A DNA stretch of 12,921 nt from an uncultured Gammaproteobacteria bacterium (GTDB lineage: Bacteria; Pseudomonadota; Gammaproteobacteria; Halothiobacillales; Halothiobacillaceae): contig CALKWL010000108.1 of assembly GCA_938004235.1 (NCBI GenBank), forward strand, positions 1 through 12,921, given 5' to 3'. Numbering within the stretch: the first letter of the stretch is position 1; every line of letters starts with the position of its first letter. The position numbers and the translations under genes are program-made. The notes under the pieces are model-generated. The model was not told the origin of the DNA. It worked only from the letters and a program-made list of their open reading frames with translations, and made no database searches. Positions 6,200 to 12,905 of this stretch are shown here, one piece after another.

Positions 6200-6227
6200 C
6201 CTAAGTCACGCATGACTCATTTTTCAA
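6198..6227 (-). promoter_or_regulatory. Candidate promoter with dyad in its spacer after the capsid gene
   Basis: On the minus strand TTGAAA (6222-6227, five of six -35 matches) and TAGGAT (6198-6203, four of six -10 matches) are 18 bases apart, and the dyad at 6204-6217 ends against the -10. A start about seven bases further would fall inside the GAAA hairpin (6168-6199), so new transcripts would not carry the full stem while read-through from the capsid gene would. This is weaker than the portal promoter and is proposed mainly by analogy. Confidence 0.35.
6204..6217. repeat. Junction dyad copy 3 (AGTCA-CGCA-TGACT)
   Basis: A perfect 5+5 inverted repeat 12 bases past the capsid stop codon (6230-6232). 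It has the shared A-rich minus-strand 5' flank (AAAAATG) and TTA on the 3' side, and lies immediately before the GAAA hairpin in transcription order, as copy 1 lies before the UUCG hairpin. Confidence 0.62.
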
Positions 6228-6229
6228 CG

Positions 6230-7144
6230 TTAAACGTTGGTGATTGCCTTCAGGCGAGCCATCGACTTGGTCGATTTCAGAGCTGTACCGACATACCACT
6301 TCACACGAGTACGCCATGCGTCCTTGTTCTGAACGGTACCGATATCCTCGACCACCAGACCGGCGCTATCGCCACCGTAGATGGCATGCATACCGTCAAC
6401 TTCGTTCAGACGAACAGCGTAGATCGAGCAGGTGTCGTTGCCACCATCGCCCGGATCTTCGTCGCCCGGCAGGAACTCGTTGATGATGATCGGAACGCCG
6501 TTATGAGTCAGCATCGGACGACCGAAGTTCTCCATCATGACGTGTGCCGGCTCCAGACCGCCAGACGCACGCAGAAGAGCGCGCAGGGCGCGAGCGGTAC
6601 CCGGACGCATGATCAGAACGTCGGTGCCGTTCGGCACTTGATCCAGCAGCTGATCCAGCAGAGCCAGGGTCAAAGCGGTGCCGGTGGTACCGGCGCCATC
6701 AGCGTCGATGGTCTGAGCGACGGCAACCAGCTTGGCAAGACCGTCAAACTCCTTTGCGTTAACGCCAGAGTCACCGATAGCCAGAGTGCGACGGAACTTG
6801 CGAGCCAAACCTTTCGCCTTCTGGGCGATCTGAGTGGCGTACTGCGAGTTGTGATCGCTCATGGTACCAGCCAGGAACTTATCCACATCCACGTCGCCAG
6901 CCAGGATTTTCAGGTAGGCGGTAATGGTCGTGAAGGTGCTGGCTTCTTCGGTAATTGCTTCGTTCGGATCGATGAACGCGCCTTCCGAAACAGTGTTCTC
7001 GCGGTTGTAGACGTAGGCTTTGCCTTCGGTCTTCACAAACGGCAGAACAGCGAACAGGTCTTCGCGGTCGATGATTTCTTCGATAACGCCTGCTACCAGG
7101 TCGTTATTCGAAAGCTTCTCAGCTTCAGTTTTCAACAGAGGCAT
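6230..7144 (-). CDS. Major capsid protein
   Basis: A 304-residue protein starting at ATG 7144 behind AAGGAG, a strong site. It opens MPLLKTEAEKLSNNDLVAGV with an N-arm helix, followed by the extended segment TVSEGAFIDPNEAITEEAST. A long helix with a basic patch follows (YATQIAQKAKGLARKFRRTL), then LTLALLDQLLDQVPNGTDVL with a MRPGTARALRALLR turn-helix, and the C-terminal strand block IYAVRLNEVDGMHAIYGGDS and WRTRVKWYVGTALKSTKSMA. This layout fits an HK97-fold coat protein that assembles into the icosahedral shell. The codon use is GC-biased and even, as in highly expressed phage genes. It follows the scaffold-like gene and precedes the neck genes. The exact coat family is not named here; the identification rests on position, size, strong initiation site and fold pattern. 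Confidence 0.87.
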   Translation of the reverse strand: MPLLKTEAEKLSNNDLVAGVIEEIIDREDLFAVLPFVKTEGKAYVYNRENTVSEGAFIDPNEAITEEASTFTTITAYLKILAGDVDVDKFLAGTMSDHNSQYATQIAQKAKGLARKFRRTLAIGDSGVNAKEFDGLAKLVAVAQTIDADGAGTTGTALTLALLDQLLDQVPNGTDVLIMRPGTARALRALLRASGGLEPAHVMMENFGRPMLTHNGVPIIINEFLPGDEDPGDGGNDTCSIYAVRLNEVDGMHAIYGGDSAGLVVEDIGTVQNKDAWRTRVKWYVGTALKSTKSMARLKAITNV

Positions 7145-7180
7145 CTTGTATCTCCTTAAAGATTTGAGTCAAAGTTAACC

Positions 7181-7214
7181 TGGTAACATTTGTCACGCGT
7201 GACTTATTTTACCA
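7181..7214 (-). promoter_or_regulatory. Nested inverted repeat upstream of the capsid gene, containing dyad copy 4
   Basis: TGGTAA (7181-7186) and TTACCA (7209-7214) enclose the perfect 12-base palindrome GTCACGCGTGAC (7192-7203), with 5-base unpaired stretches on each side. In RNA this would be an outer 6-pair stem with an inner 4-pair stem. It sits 37 bases before the capsid ATG, after the scaffold stop at 7225. No U-tract and no convincing -10 are seen, so it is more likely a binding site or leader structure than a terminator. Confidence 0.5.
7191..7204. repeat. Junction dyad copy 4 (TGTCA-CGCG-TGACT)
   Basis: One base differs from the AGTCA half. The centre CGCG makes the core a perfect palindrome. 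Flanks on the minus strand (AAAATA before, AAATG after) match the other copies on the 5' side only. Confidence 0.58.
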
Positions 7215-7224
7215 GATTTTTGGT

Positions 7225-8109
7225 CTATTTCAAATGCCCAACACCACCTTTTTCCGTGATAGCTGCATGGATACGGCTTACACCTTTCGGTTTTGGCTTT
7301 GAATCCTTCGGCGTTGCCCTCGGAGTGGTGCTAGACCCCGCCCCGGCCCTTGCCTTGGAGCGAATCAGGTTGTCACGATCCGGGTCGGTATCGATGATCT
7401 TCTTCATGGCATCCTCAAAACTGAGAGGTTCGCCATCACCACCGATCAGCTGGACACGACCAGAGTCGCCACGCGGCTTGTCGTACCCAACAACCTTCCC
7501 GTCTTCAATGTCGAAGTGAGAACCGTAAATCACACGAGCCTTGCTCGGAGTCAGCAAGAGTTCTTCCCCGATATACTTGGAAGAGTCGAACGAATGACCA
7601 ATGGTCAGCTTTTCGATCAAGGTGTCTTTTTCGGACAGCTGCTTTTTCACAGTAGCCAACTCGTCAGCAAGGCCCGAGACTTCCTTACCGTGAGCGCTCA
7701 GAATCTGCTGTTTCAGCTTTTCCCACTCACCCTTCTCTTCAAGCTTCTTCGTTTCAACTTCCTCTTTCTGTTTGAGCAGTTCACGCACGGCTTCAGGGTC
7801 AATACCTTCAAACCGCTTCAGCTGACTGTTAAGATTACCAAGCTGGGTTTCCAACTCTTTGATCTTGCCTTTCTTCTTCATGACTTCTTTGATCAGCGCG
7901 GCCTCTTTCTCGGACGGCTTATCGTCATCGGAGCCCGAGTCGTCATCGCCGGAGCCCTTACCGCCCTGTTCGCCGTCACCGCCGTCATCACCAGTTTCGC
8001 CGTCACCAGCGCCACCAGTGTCACCGGCACCGCCCAGGTCGCCGCCCTCACCGTCGTTTTCTTTCCAATAGCCCCGTGCAATCAGCTTGCGTGTTACGTC
8101 AAATTTCAT
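7225..8109 (-). CDS. Capsid scaffolding-like protein (Gly/Asp-rich, coiled coil)
   Basis: A 294-residue protein between portal and capsid genes, the standard place for a scaffold. Residues 19-63 are a low-complexity Gly/Asp/Glu tract built from GDG/GAGD-like units. Residues about 66-170 are charged heptad-like helix (EAALIKEVMKKKGKIKELET, KQKEEVETKKLEEKGEWEKL, LATVKKQLSEKDTLIEKL). Residues 175-225 (SFDSSKYIGEELLLTPSKAR onward) look more ordered. The C-terminus is basic and disordered (GAGSSTTPRATPKDSKPKPK), fitting capsid binding. Scaffolds line the procapsid interior and leave before or during DNA filling. The start is ATG 8109 with AGGTGAG about six bases upstream. No protease domain or Ser-His-Asp motif is visible, and no separate protease gene lies nearby. 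Alternative: an internal head protein of similar composition. Confidence 0.78.
   Translation of the reverse strand: MKFDVTRKLIARGYWKENDGEGGDLGGAGDTGGAGDGETGDDGGDGEQGGKGSGDDDSGSDDDKPSEKEAALIKEVMKKKGKIKELETQLGNLNSQLKRFEGIDPEAVRELLKQKEEVETKKLEEKGEWEKLKQQILSAHGKEVSGLADELATVKKQLSEKDTLIEKLTIGHSFDSSKYIGEELLLTPSKARVIYGSHFDIEDGKVVGYDKPRGDSGRVQLIGGDGEPLSFEDAMKKIIDTDPDRDNLIRSKARAGAGSSTTPRATPKDSKPKPKGVSRIHAAITEKGGVGHLK
7921..8055 (-). repeat. Low-complexity Gly/Asp-coding tract in the scaffold-like gene
   Basis: About 45 codons made of short, imperfect repeats of GGTGAC- and GGCGGT-like units, encoding runs of Gly, Asp and Glu. The GGN/GAN periodicity also produces the plus-strand Pro/Ser-rich shadow frames here. 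Such tracts can change length by replication slippage, so this is a likely hypervariable spot between related phages. Confidence 0.7.
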
Positions 8110-8147
8110 TAGTTCTCACCTCTAAGTGCCATTCTCTTGGCGTATGG

Positions 8148-9686
8148 TTAACTTTGCTCAGTATCTTGAGCGCTCTCTTCCTCGCCGGACTTCTGTTCGC
8201 TATTCGCGAACGGAGAATCAGGCTGGGAAAATTCTTCCATCGGATCAATCGGCCAGTCCTTCAAAGATTTCTTCATCTTCTCTTTGACGGCCATTGGCAG
8301 ATCGGGGAACAGCTTTTCAATAACCTGCTCCATCTGCTTCCGGCGTACATCGTCAGGCGCTGAAATGGTCGTCAGGCGCATGGCGATATCAAATTCGTCA
8401 TACAGGTCGCGAGTGTCGAATGTGTCCGAATAAGACACCAAGTCCTTGTCTTCCTGCTTGTTGCTCTGGCCCGCCCACAGATTGACCAGTGCCACCAAGC
8501 GGTTTTCCGCAGCTTCAAGGCGACCCGCTTTGGATGTAAGCAGTGCATTCATCCGCTCAAAGTCGTAGGCTTTTGCCACGCCCGAGCTATTGTCGATACC
8601 TACCGAGTTGTCCTGCTTGGTCCGCTCACCCGCCATACCGACCGTGTGGTAAATCTCGTTGATGATCTGCTTGACCACCATCATGATCAGTTCAGCCTGC
8701 TTCGGGTCCGGAGACAGGTAAAACGGCTGCATTCCGTTCTCGCCGTCGTAGGTGAATACCCGCTTGGTACCCATCTCAACTAGATGATCGTATTCCTTGG
8801 TTCCAGGCAGGATCGACTGGGCCGGAATGACAAGTTGCGAGAAGGTCTGATCCTGAATGATCGCGTCGAGGTTCGACAGGTAGTTCGAAATGGCGCGATC
8901 CATGTAAGCGATATCGCCGATCAGTGCCGGCGCTGTGTACTCACTTTCATCACTAGTGAGATGATCCACCGGAAACACGGGGACGACGCCCAGGCCGTGC
9001 TCACCACTGTCGATCAGAATCACTTCCTTCTTTTCTTCACTTTCGCCATCAAGCGCGTACAAGGCCCATCCGTAACGAGTCCAGAGACGATAGCGACTGA
9101 CAACCTCGCCCGATGAGTAAATTGGGTCTTCGTCATCGCGGTATTCCTCGTGGATCAGAATCCACAGGAGTTCACCTACGTCATCGAACGCCATGTCCAG
9201 TGCGTTCTGAGGCGTCACGATGTACGAGTAGATTCGCCCATCGCCACTCTTCTCTTCCGCAGTCGATGTCGAGGGCTTCATGGTCGAGTCAACAACTACC
9301 CAAATCCGCCCATAGATGCTGGAGCGGTCGGACATGTTCCGCGAATACTGGTTGATGTCAGCGCCGCCAATGGTCGTGCGCTTCCAGAATGCCTGGACTG
9401 CATCGCTGGCGTCATCGACGCTTCGGTGAATTGGCGCTTTGTAGATGTACTTGGAAACGAGATCGACGATCTCGCGGGAGTGGTTGAAGCGATATGCACG
9501 CTCAATACGGTCGGCATACTCCTTCGTACCCTCCTTGATGTACTGGAAGATGTTATCTTTGAACCAATTTCGCCCGCCCGAGTAGCACTGCTCCAAGAAG
9601 GCCCAATGCTCCTTGTTGTCGTCGTACTCAGGGTGACGGCGTTCAATAAACGCCTTTAGCGCTTTTTGATCCTGTTCTTCGGCCAT
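8148..9686 (-). CDS. Portal protein
   Basis: A 512-residue protein from ATG 9686, with AGGTGA about five bases upstream, to TAA 8148. Its size and order after the large terminase and before the scaffold are those of a portal, the dodecameric ring at one capsid vertex through which DNA is packaged and released. Visible parts: an N-terminal wing (KAFIERRHPEYDDNKEHWAF, then LEQCYSGG), FNHSREIVDLVSKYIYKAPI, an extended region at 125-240 with GRIWVVVDS and VTPQNALDM, a helical stem at 255-285 (DIAYMDRAISNYLSNLDAII), SPDPKQAELIMMVVKQIINE, a tunnel-loop/long-helix part at 365-400 (VAKAYDFERMNALLTSKAGR) and an acidic Ser/Gln-rich tail. The pattern recalls the DUF4055-type portal group, but that is from memory of its layout. 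Transcription may start at a promoter 24-52 bases upstream. Confidence 0.88.
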   Translation of the reverse strand: MAEEQDQKALKAFIERRHPEYDDNKEHWAFLEQCYSGGRNWFKDNIFQYIKEGTKEYADRIERAYRFNHSREIVDLVSKYIYKAPIHRSVDDASDAVQAFWKRTTIGGADINQYSRNMSDRSSIYGRIWVVVDSTMKPSTSTAEEKSGDGRIYSYIVTPQNALDMAFDDVGELLWILIHEEYRDDEDPIYSSGEVVSRYRLWTRYGWALYALDGESEEKKEVILIDSGEHGLGVVPVFPVDHLTSDESEYTAPALIGDIAYMDRAISNYLSNLDAIIQDQTFSQLVIPAQSILPGTKEYDHLVEMGTKRVFTYDGENGMQPFYLSPDPKQAELIMMVVKQIINEIYHTVGMAGERTKQDNSVGIDNSSGVAKAYDFERMNALLTSKAGRLEAAENRLVALVNLWAGQSNKQEDKDLVSYSDTFDTRDLYDEFDIAMRLTTISAPDDVRRKQMEQVIEKLFPDLPMAVKEKMKKSLKDWPIDPMEEFSQPDSPFANSEQKSGEEESAQDTEQS

Positions 9687-9709
9687 GAATTCACCTAGAT
9701 GAAGGCGTG

Positions 9710-9738
9710 AATATAAGTCATTACTGAGTGATTGTCAA
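9710..9738 (-). promoter_or_regulatory. Near-consensus sigma-70 promoter for the portal gene, with dyad in its spacer
   Basis: On the minus strand TTGACA (9733-9738, six of six) and TATATT (9710-9715, five of six) are separated by exactly 17 bases. The 14-base dyad (minus strand ACTCA-GTAA-TGACT) fills the spacer and touches the -10. A start near 9703 would give a leader of about 17 bases that still contains the portal AGGTGA. The site lies eight bases past the large-terminase stop, so it would separate packaging genes from head genes. A regulator bound to the dyad would block or reshape polymerase binding. Confidence 0.72.
9716..9729. repeat. Junction dyad copy 5 (AGTCA-TTAC-TGAGT)
   Basis: An imperfect copy with one half changed (TGAGT in place of TGACT). 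It occupies the -35/-10 spacer of the portal promoter. On the minus strand its conserved half reads TGACTTATATT, close to the TGACTTATAAT of copy 2. Confidence 0.6.
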
Positions 9739-9745
9739 CCATAAT

Positions 9746-12223
9746 TTATATTGAAATACCACGAATATCTAGTTTGCGAACCGGATACTCGATTTCGACC
9801 GGATAGCCAATGGCGTCAGCGCTATGCTCAGTCCCGCCCGACTTGTCCACATCTCGGGAATTAGGCTTGTAGATCGTCTGTTCGAAGGATTTGATGAGTT
9901 CCTTGCAACTGTTGTCGATCCTCAGTCTGGTTTGTCCGTCTGCGCTCTCTAGCATGCGATTTACAGCGTTTATTCTATCCGAGACTGCTGGGTGTCGTCT
10001 GCGATGTTTTATGCGCTTAAATCCGCGCTCACGGAATATGTCGAGGTCAGTCTCGCCACGCGCATGTTGACGCTGATTGCCGGCAGGGTCCGGATAGATC
10101 ACCACATTGTCGAGATGTCTCCAGAACCGGCGTTCGAGTTCATCGCACACCTCTGTCGTGTTTGAAGCGGGCAAAACTAGTTCACCAACTGCCCACAACT
10201 CACCGTTGAATTGAGGTTGAAGGATGACCGATGACATTGGGTCGATGTTGAAGTCCTGCCCCACCCAGATCGGCAGATTCGGGTTGAACGGATAGGAGCC
10301 GGTATGCTTGGCGCGATCAAAGCCATAGTACACCCGACCTGACATGGTTTCGAAGGATGCTTCGTATTCCTGGCGGAAGGTACGCGGGTCGAGGTCCGCC
10401 TTCGCCGCCTCCAGTTCTTCCTCGGGGATGAATGGACTGTCCATTGTGCGGAACTGCCATGACTCCCACATACCAGAAGCCACCATCTGTGAGTTCTGAC
10501 CCATCATGTACAGGTCGTACAGATGGTTGAAAGCTTTCGGTGTGCCAATAAACAGTGCGTGACCGCCTGTGGATGAAAGTGTCGGACGGATAACCTCGTT
10601 CCACACCTCCCACTTCATGTCCTGAACCTCATCCAGAACAACGTAGTGCAGACCAACGCCTCGCAGCGTGTCCGGCTTATCCGCGCCCTTGCATTCGATG
10701 ATCGTTCCGTTCTTGAGGCGGATCGTCATCGTGGTTTCGTTGACCTTCTTGATCCAGCGCTTCGGGATCGCCTCCAACAAATCGTCCCAGATGATCTGCT
10801 TCGCCATCCGGTAGGTCGGCGCGATGTACCAAATCCGGCGCTTCTGAACTCGCGCCTTAGAGATCATCGTCGTGCGCGAAAGCACGGTATTGTGTGTTAC
10901 AAGACCTTCGGCAATGAAGTTATGATTATCTTCGACAGTCAGATCGTAGGTCTGTGACTCGCCTGCCTGCTCTACAGAAATCACTTCGTCCCAGGCGAAG
11001 TCGCCATCAGCAAGAGAGTCAAAGTAGCCATCAGTACATGCGCGAATCGTCTCATAGCGATAGGTCGAAATTCTTTCTCGCGATTGTTTACGCCACGAAT
11101 TTAGTTCTGCCCGAATCGCGTCAAAATCGGTAACATGTCCAGCGAGATCGTCATACCTAATTGGCAAATACAGATTCTTGCTGCCGGAGCTTGCCAGAGT
11201 AGCAGCTATAGCCTGCGCAATCTTCTCTTCCTTTGAAACGGCACCAATTTCTTCACAATATGTCAGCAGTGACTTTTTTTCTGAGGCAATAAAGCGCCAC
11301 GACTCAAAGTTGTCGCCAGTAATCGAGCTTTTCGCCTTGTGGATTTTATGACTGATTTGCCCCCGAATGCCGAACTTCAGCATGAGATCGGCGATTTGAC
11401 GCAACATCCTTTCATTGGCCAGACCAATCTCAACCGCCCAGGTACTCTTGCTTCGCCTGTTTATTGAGCCGTCGCACGCAATAAACAGATTAAGGAATCG
11501 CGCCAACTGCTCCTTTGGCAAACGAAAAACCTCGTCCGGTATGAATTTCGTTTTGCTGTCCAGCTCCCAAATACCGTATCGCTCAAGCATTCTGCGAAGC
11601 GGGTTGTTGCTGCCGTTATGTGGACCACCAGATCTGTCGCCATTGCCGATATGCCAGATAACGCCATCCGACGACCACATATCAAGATTGCCGCCCAGTC
11701 TCTGAATAGCGCTCCGAACGACATCAAGAATTTCTGGCGTCGTATTGGAGATTGTGTATTTTCGACCTTCCGCAAGCCAAATTGCCAATAGATCGACTTC
11801 ATGATCAGGCAGACGCTCGATACCAAAAGTCGTGCGTCGCGGAGTTGCAATCAAATCCCCAATCATCAAGTCTTTCGCCTCTGTCCAGACATTATTGGCG
11901 AGTAATGGGTGATTGGGCGTCACTCTAAGTTTCTTCCCAGAGCGCGTCTTCACGACAACCGTCTCTTTGACCCCGTTGTTATGCAAATGCTGCACAAGTC
12001 TTGGCTCAAGCTTGTAGGTGTCTTCGTTGATCGTAAGGACAACATCGCCCACACGAACATCTTCAACAGACTTGTTCGTGCCATCTGCCATTGCAACAGT
12101 GCTACCTTCGTGCAGACACTTACCCCAACGGCGACCAGCCACGACGCACTTGAAGCGAGCTTCTGAGCGATAGACCTCAGCCTGAGCAGGATGAAGCTTC
12201 AGTTCAGGCTGAAGTATCGTCAT
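9746..12223 (-). CDS. terL: Terminase large subunit (packaging ATPase/nuclease) interrupted by an intein
   Basis: The 825-residue precursor is the motor that translocates DNA into the head and cuts it. Extein 1-35 ends at GRRWGK and the second extein resumes at T446, together rebuilding the Walker A motif GRRWGKT. Downstream: Walker B at 525-535 (HYVVLDEVQD), a coupling motif FIGTPK near 558-563, and nuclease acidic residues in GQDFNIDP (D657), VIYPDPAG (D712) and EHSADAIGY (H800, D803). Mature length after splicing is 415 residues, normal for the family. The start at ATG 12223 is preceded by a G-rich AGGGGAAGGGG and overlaps the small-terminase gene by 20 bases. Unspliced protein should be inactive because the intein splits the ATP-binding loop. 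All motifs look intact, so no decay is visible. A promoter and dyad follow its stop. Confidence 0.95.
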   Translation of the reverse strand: MTILQPELKLHPAQAEVYRSEARFKCVVAGRRWGKCLHEGSTVAMADGTNKSVEDVRVGDVVLTINEDTYKLEPRLVQHLHNNGVKETVVVKTRSGKKLRVTPNHPLLANNVWTEAKDLMIGDLIATPRRTTFGIERLPDHEVDLLAIWLAEGRKYTISNTTPEILDVVRSAIQRLGGNLDMWSSDGVIWHIGNGDRSGGPHNGSNNPLRRMLERYGIWELDSKTKFIPDEVFRLPKEQLARFLNLFIACDGSINRRSKSTWAVEIGLANERMLRQIADLMLKFGIRGQISHKIHKAKSSITGDNFESWRFIASEKKSLLTYCEEIGAVSKEEKIAQAIAATLASSGSKNLYLPIRYDDLAGHVTDFDAIRAELNSWRKQSRERISTYRYETIRACTDGYFDSLADGDFAWDEVISVEQAGESQTYDLTVEDNHNFIAEGLVTHNTVLSRTTMISKARVQKRRIWYIAPTYRMAKQIIWDDLLEAIPKRWIKKVNETTMTIRLKNGTIIECKGADKPDTLRGVGLHYVVLDEVQDMKWEVWNEVIRPTLSSTGGHALFIGTPKAFNHLYDLYMMGQNSQMVASGMWESWQFRTMDSPFIPEEELEAAKADLDPRTFRQEYEASFETMSGRVYYGFDRAKHTGSYPFNPNLPIWVGQDFNIDPMSSVILQPQFNGELWAVGELVLPASNTTEVCDELERRFWRHLDNVVIYPDPAGNQRQHARGETDLDIFRERGFKRIKHRRRHPAVSDRINAVNRMLESADGQTRLRIDNSCKELIKSFEQTIYKPNSRDVDKSGGTEHSADAIGYPVEIEYPVRKLDIRGISI
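10889..12118 (-). mobile_element. Intein with LAGLIDADG homing endonuclease in terL
   Basis: A 410-residue in-frame element (precursor residues 36-445) that should excise itself from the protein and ligate Lys35 to Thr446. Splicing residues are complete: Cys36 at the start (CLHEGSTVAMADG), block B TPNH (T102, H105), block F near 426-440 (YDLTVEDNHNFIAEG), His444 and Asn445 at the end, then Thr446. The middle carries a two-motif endonuclease: LLAIWLAEG (E152) and FLNLFIACDGS (D251), plus the block KFIPDEV before the second motif (K226). Both acidic residues are present, so DNA cutting and homing into intein-free terL alleles are plausible. Spot counts suggest it is more AT-rich than its host gene (22 G+C in 11221-11280, 38 in 10381-10440). 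It belongs to the classic Cys-1 / Thr+1 intein type. Confidence 0.95.
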
Positions 12224-12905
12224 CCCCTTCCCCTACAACATCATTGTCCGACTCGGCGTCCGGGTCGATGTAGTTAGCCAGTACGTCCAGCGGGTCGAAC
12301 TCATCGCTACCAGCCTTGCGCTGCTCGTCGCGAATGTCGTCAATCTCCGCAGCGGTCATTTCGCGGATGGTCAGTTCTGGCAGGTTGTCATCTTCGCCGT
12401 CGTTCTGATCCAGACCGAGAATGCTGTAGCGCTCTTCGCGGGCGGTCTTGTTGATCTGGATGGCGCGATAGATGGCCTTGAGGTTCGGGTCTGCAGTCGC
12501 GAGCGGGCGACCGTCTTTCTTGGCAAGCGCGATCTCAGTCATCGCCAAACGGTTCAGCGTGGTGATCTGCTCATAATGCTCTTCTTTGGTGTCGCGAATT
12601 CGGTCGGCCCATTTCTTCGCATCATCCTCAATGCGCTTATCGACCTCTTTCTTGATTTTCTGCCCATATTCGCCAGCCCGAGCGTTATGCTTGAAGCCGA
12701 GTTCCTTGAACTTCCGCGAGATATGCTCTGGCGCTGGGCCGTATTTCTTCGACAGCTCCTGAATGGTCACCTCGCCGAGTTCCCACATCGTACCGATGCG
12801 TTTCCACTGCGCAGGGGTGAGCCGAGAATACTTTCCCTTCTTTTTCTGCTGAGCTGTCTCTTGCTTGTCTTCCGCCGTCTCTTGCGGGTTCGTTACGTCA
12901 GTCAT
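12204..12905 (-). CDS. Probable terminase small subunit (DNA-binding HTH protein)
   Basis: A protein of 233 residues from ATG 12905 to the stop at 12204. Residues 29-70 (LTPAQWKRIGTMWELGEVTI, then QELSKKYGPAPEHISRKFKE) form a clear helix-turn-helix of the type used by small terminases to recognise the packaging site. Residues 78-160 are charged helix, suited to ring assembly, and the tail (DPDAESDNDVVGEGDDDTSA) is very acidic. It lies directly before and overlaps terL by 20 bases, the usual pairing. The frame continues upstream to a TTG at 12917 and possibly beyond the window. ATG 12905 is preferred as the first ATG, with GGGACAGAGG before it, but the AGAGG touches the ATG, so the start is not certain. 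An unrelated DNA-binding phage protein is possible but less likely. Confidence 0.78.
   Translation of the reverse strand: MTDVTNPQETAEDKQETAQQKKKGKYSRLTPAQWKRIGTMWELGEVTIQELSKKYGPAPEHISRKFKELGFKHNARAGEYGQKIKKEVDKRIEDDAKKWADRIRDTKEEHYEQITTLNRLAMTEIALAKKDGRPLATADPNLKAIYRAIQINKTAREERYSILGLDQNDGEDDNLPELTIREMTAAEIDDIRDEQRKAGSDEFDPLDVLANYIDPDAESDNDVVGEGDDDTSA

Noticed and set aside
6137..7159. A 340-codon plus-strand open frame antisense to the capsid gene
   Set aside because: It is an exact antisense shadow of the GC-biased capsid gene, with no ribosome binding site of its own, no recognisable domain, and all neighbouring genes on the other strand.
7203..7235. TAAAAT upstream of the capsid gene as a -10 box
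   Set aside because: The best -35 at 17 bases (CTTAAA) matches only three of six positions, so a promoter is not supported.
7516..8112. A 198-codon plus-strand open frame with hydrophobic Phe/Leu and Val/Ala-rich stretches
   Set aside because: It is the complement of the coiled-coil and Gly/Asp tract of the scaffold-like gene. The apparent hydrophobicity is a by-product of Lys/Glu-rich and GGN/GAN codons read on the other strand.
11261..11274. Dyad-like TGTCA-GCAG-TGACT inside the intein
   Set aside because: It matches the junction dyad at nine of ten arm positions and has T-rich flanks, but lies deep inside coding sequence with no convincing -35 hexamer. One such match in 12.9 kb can arise by chance.
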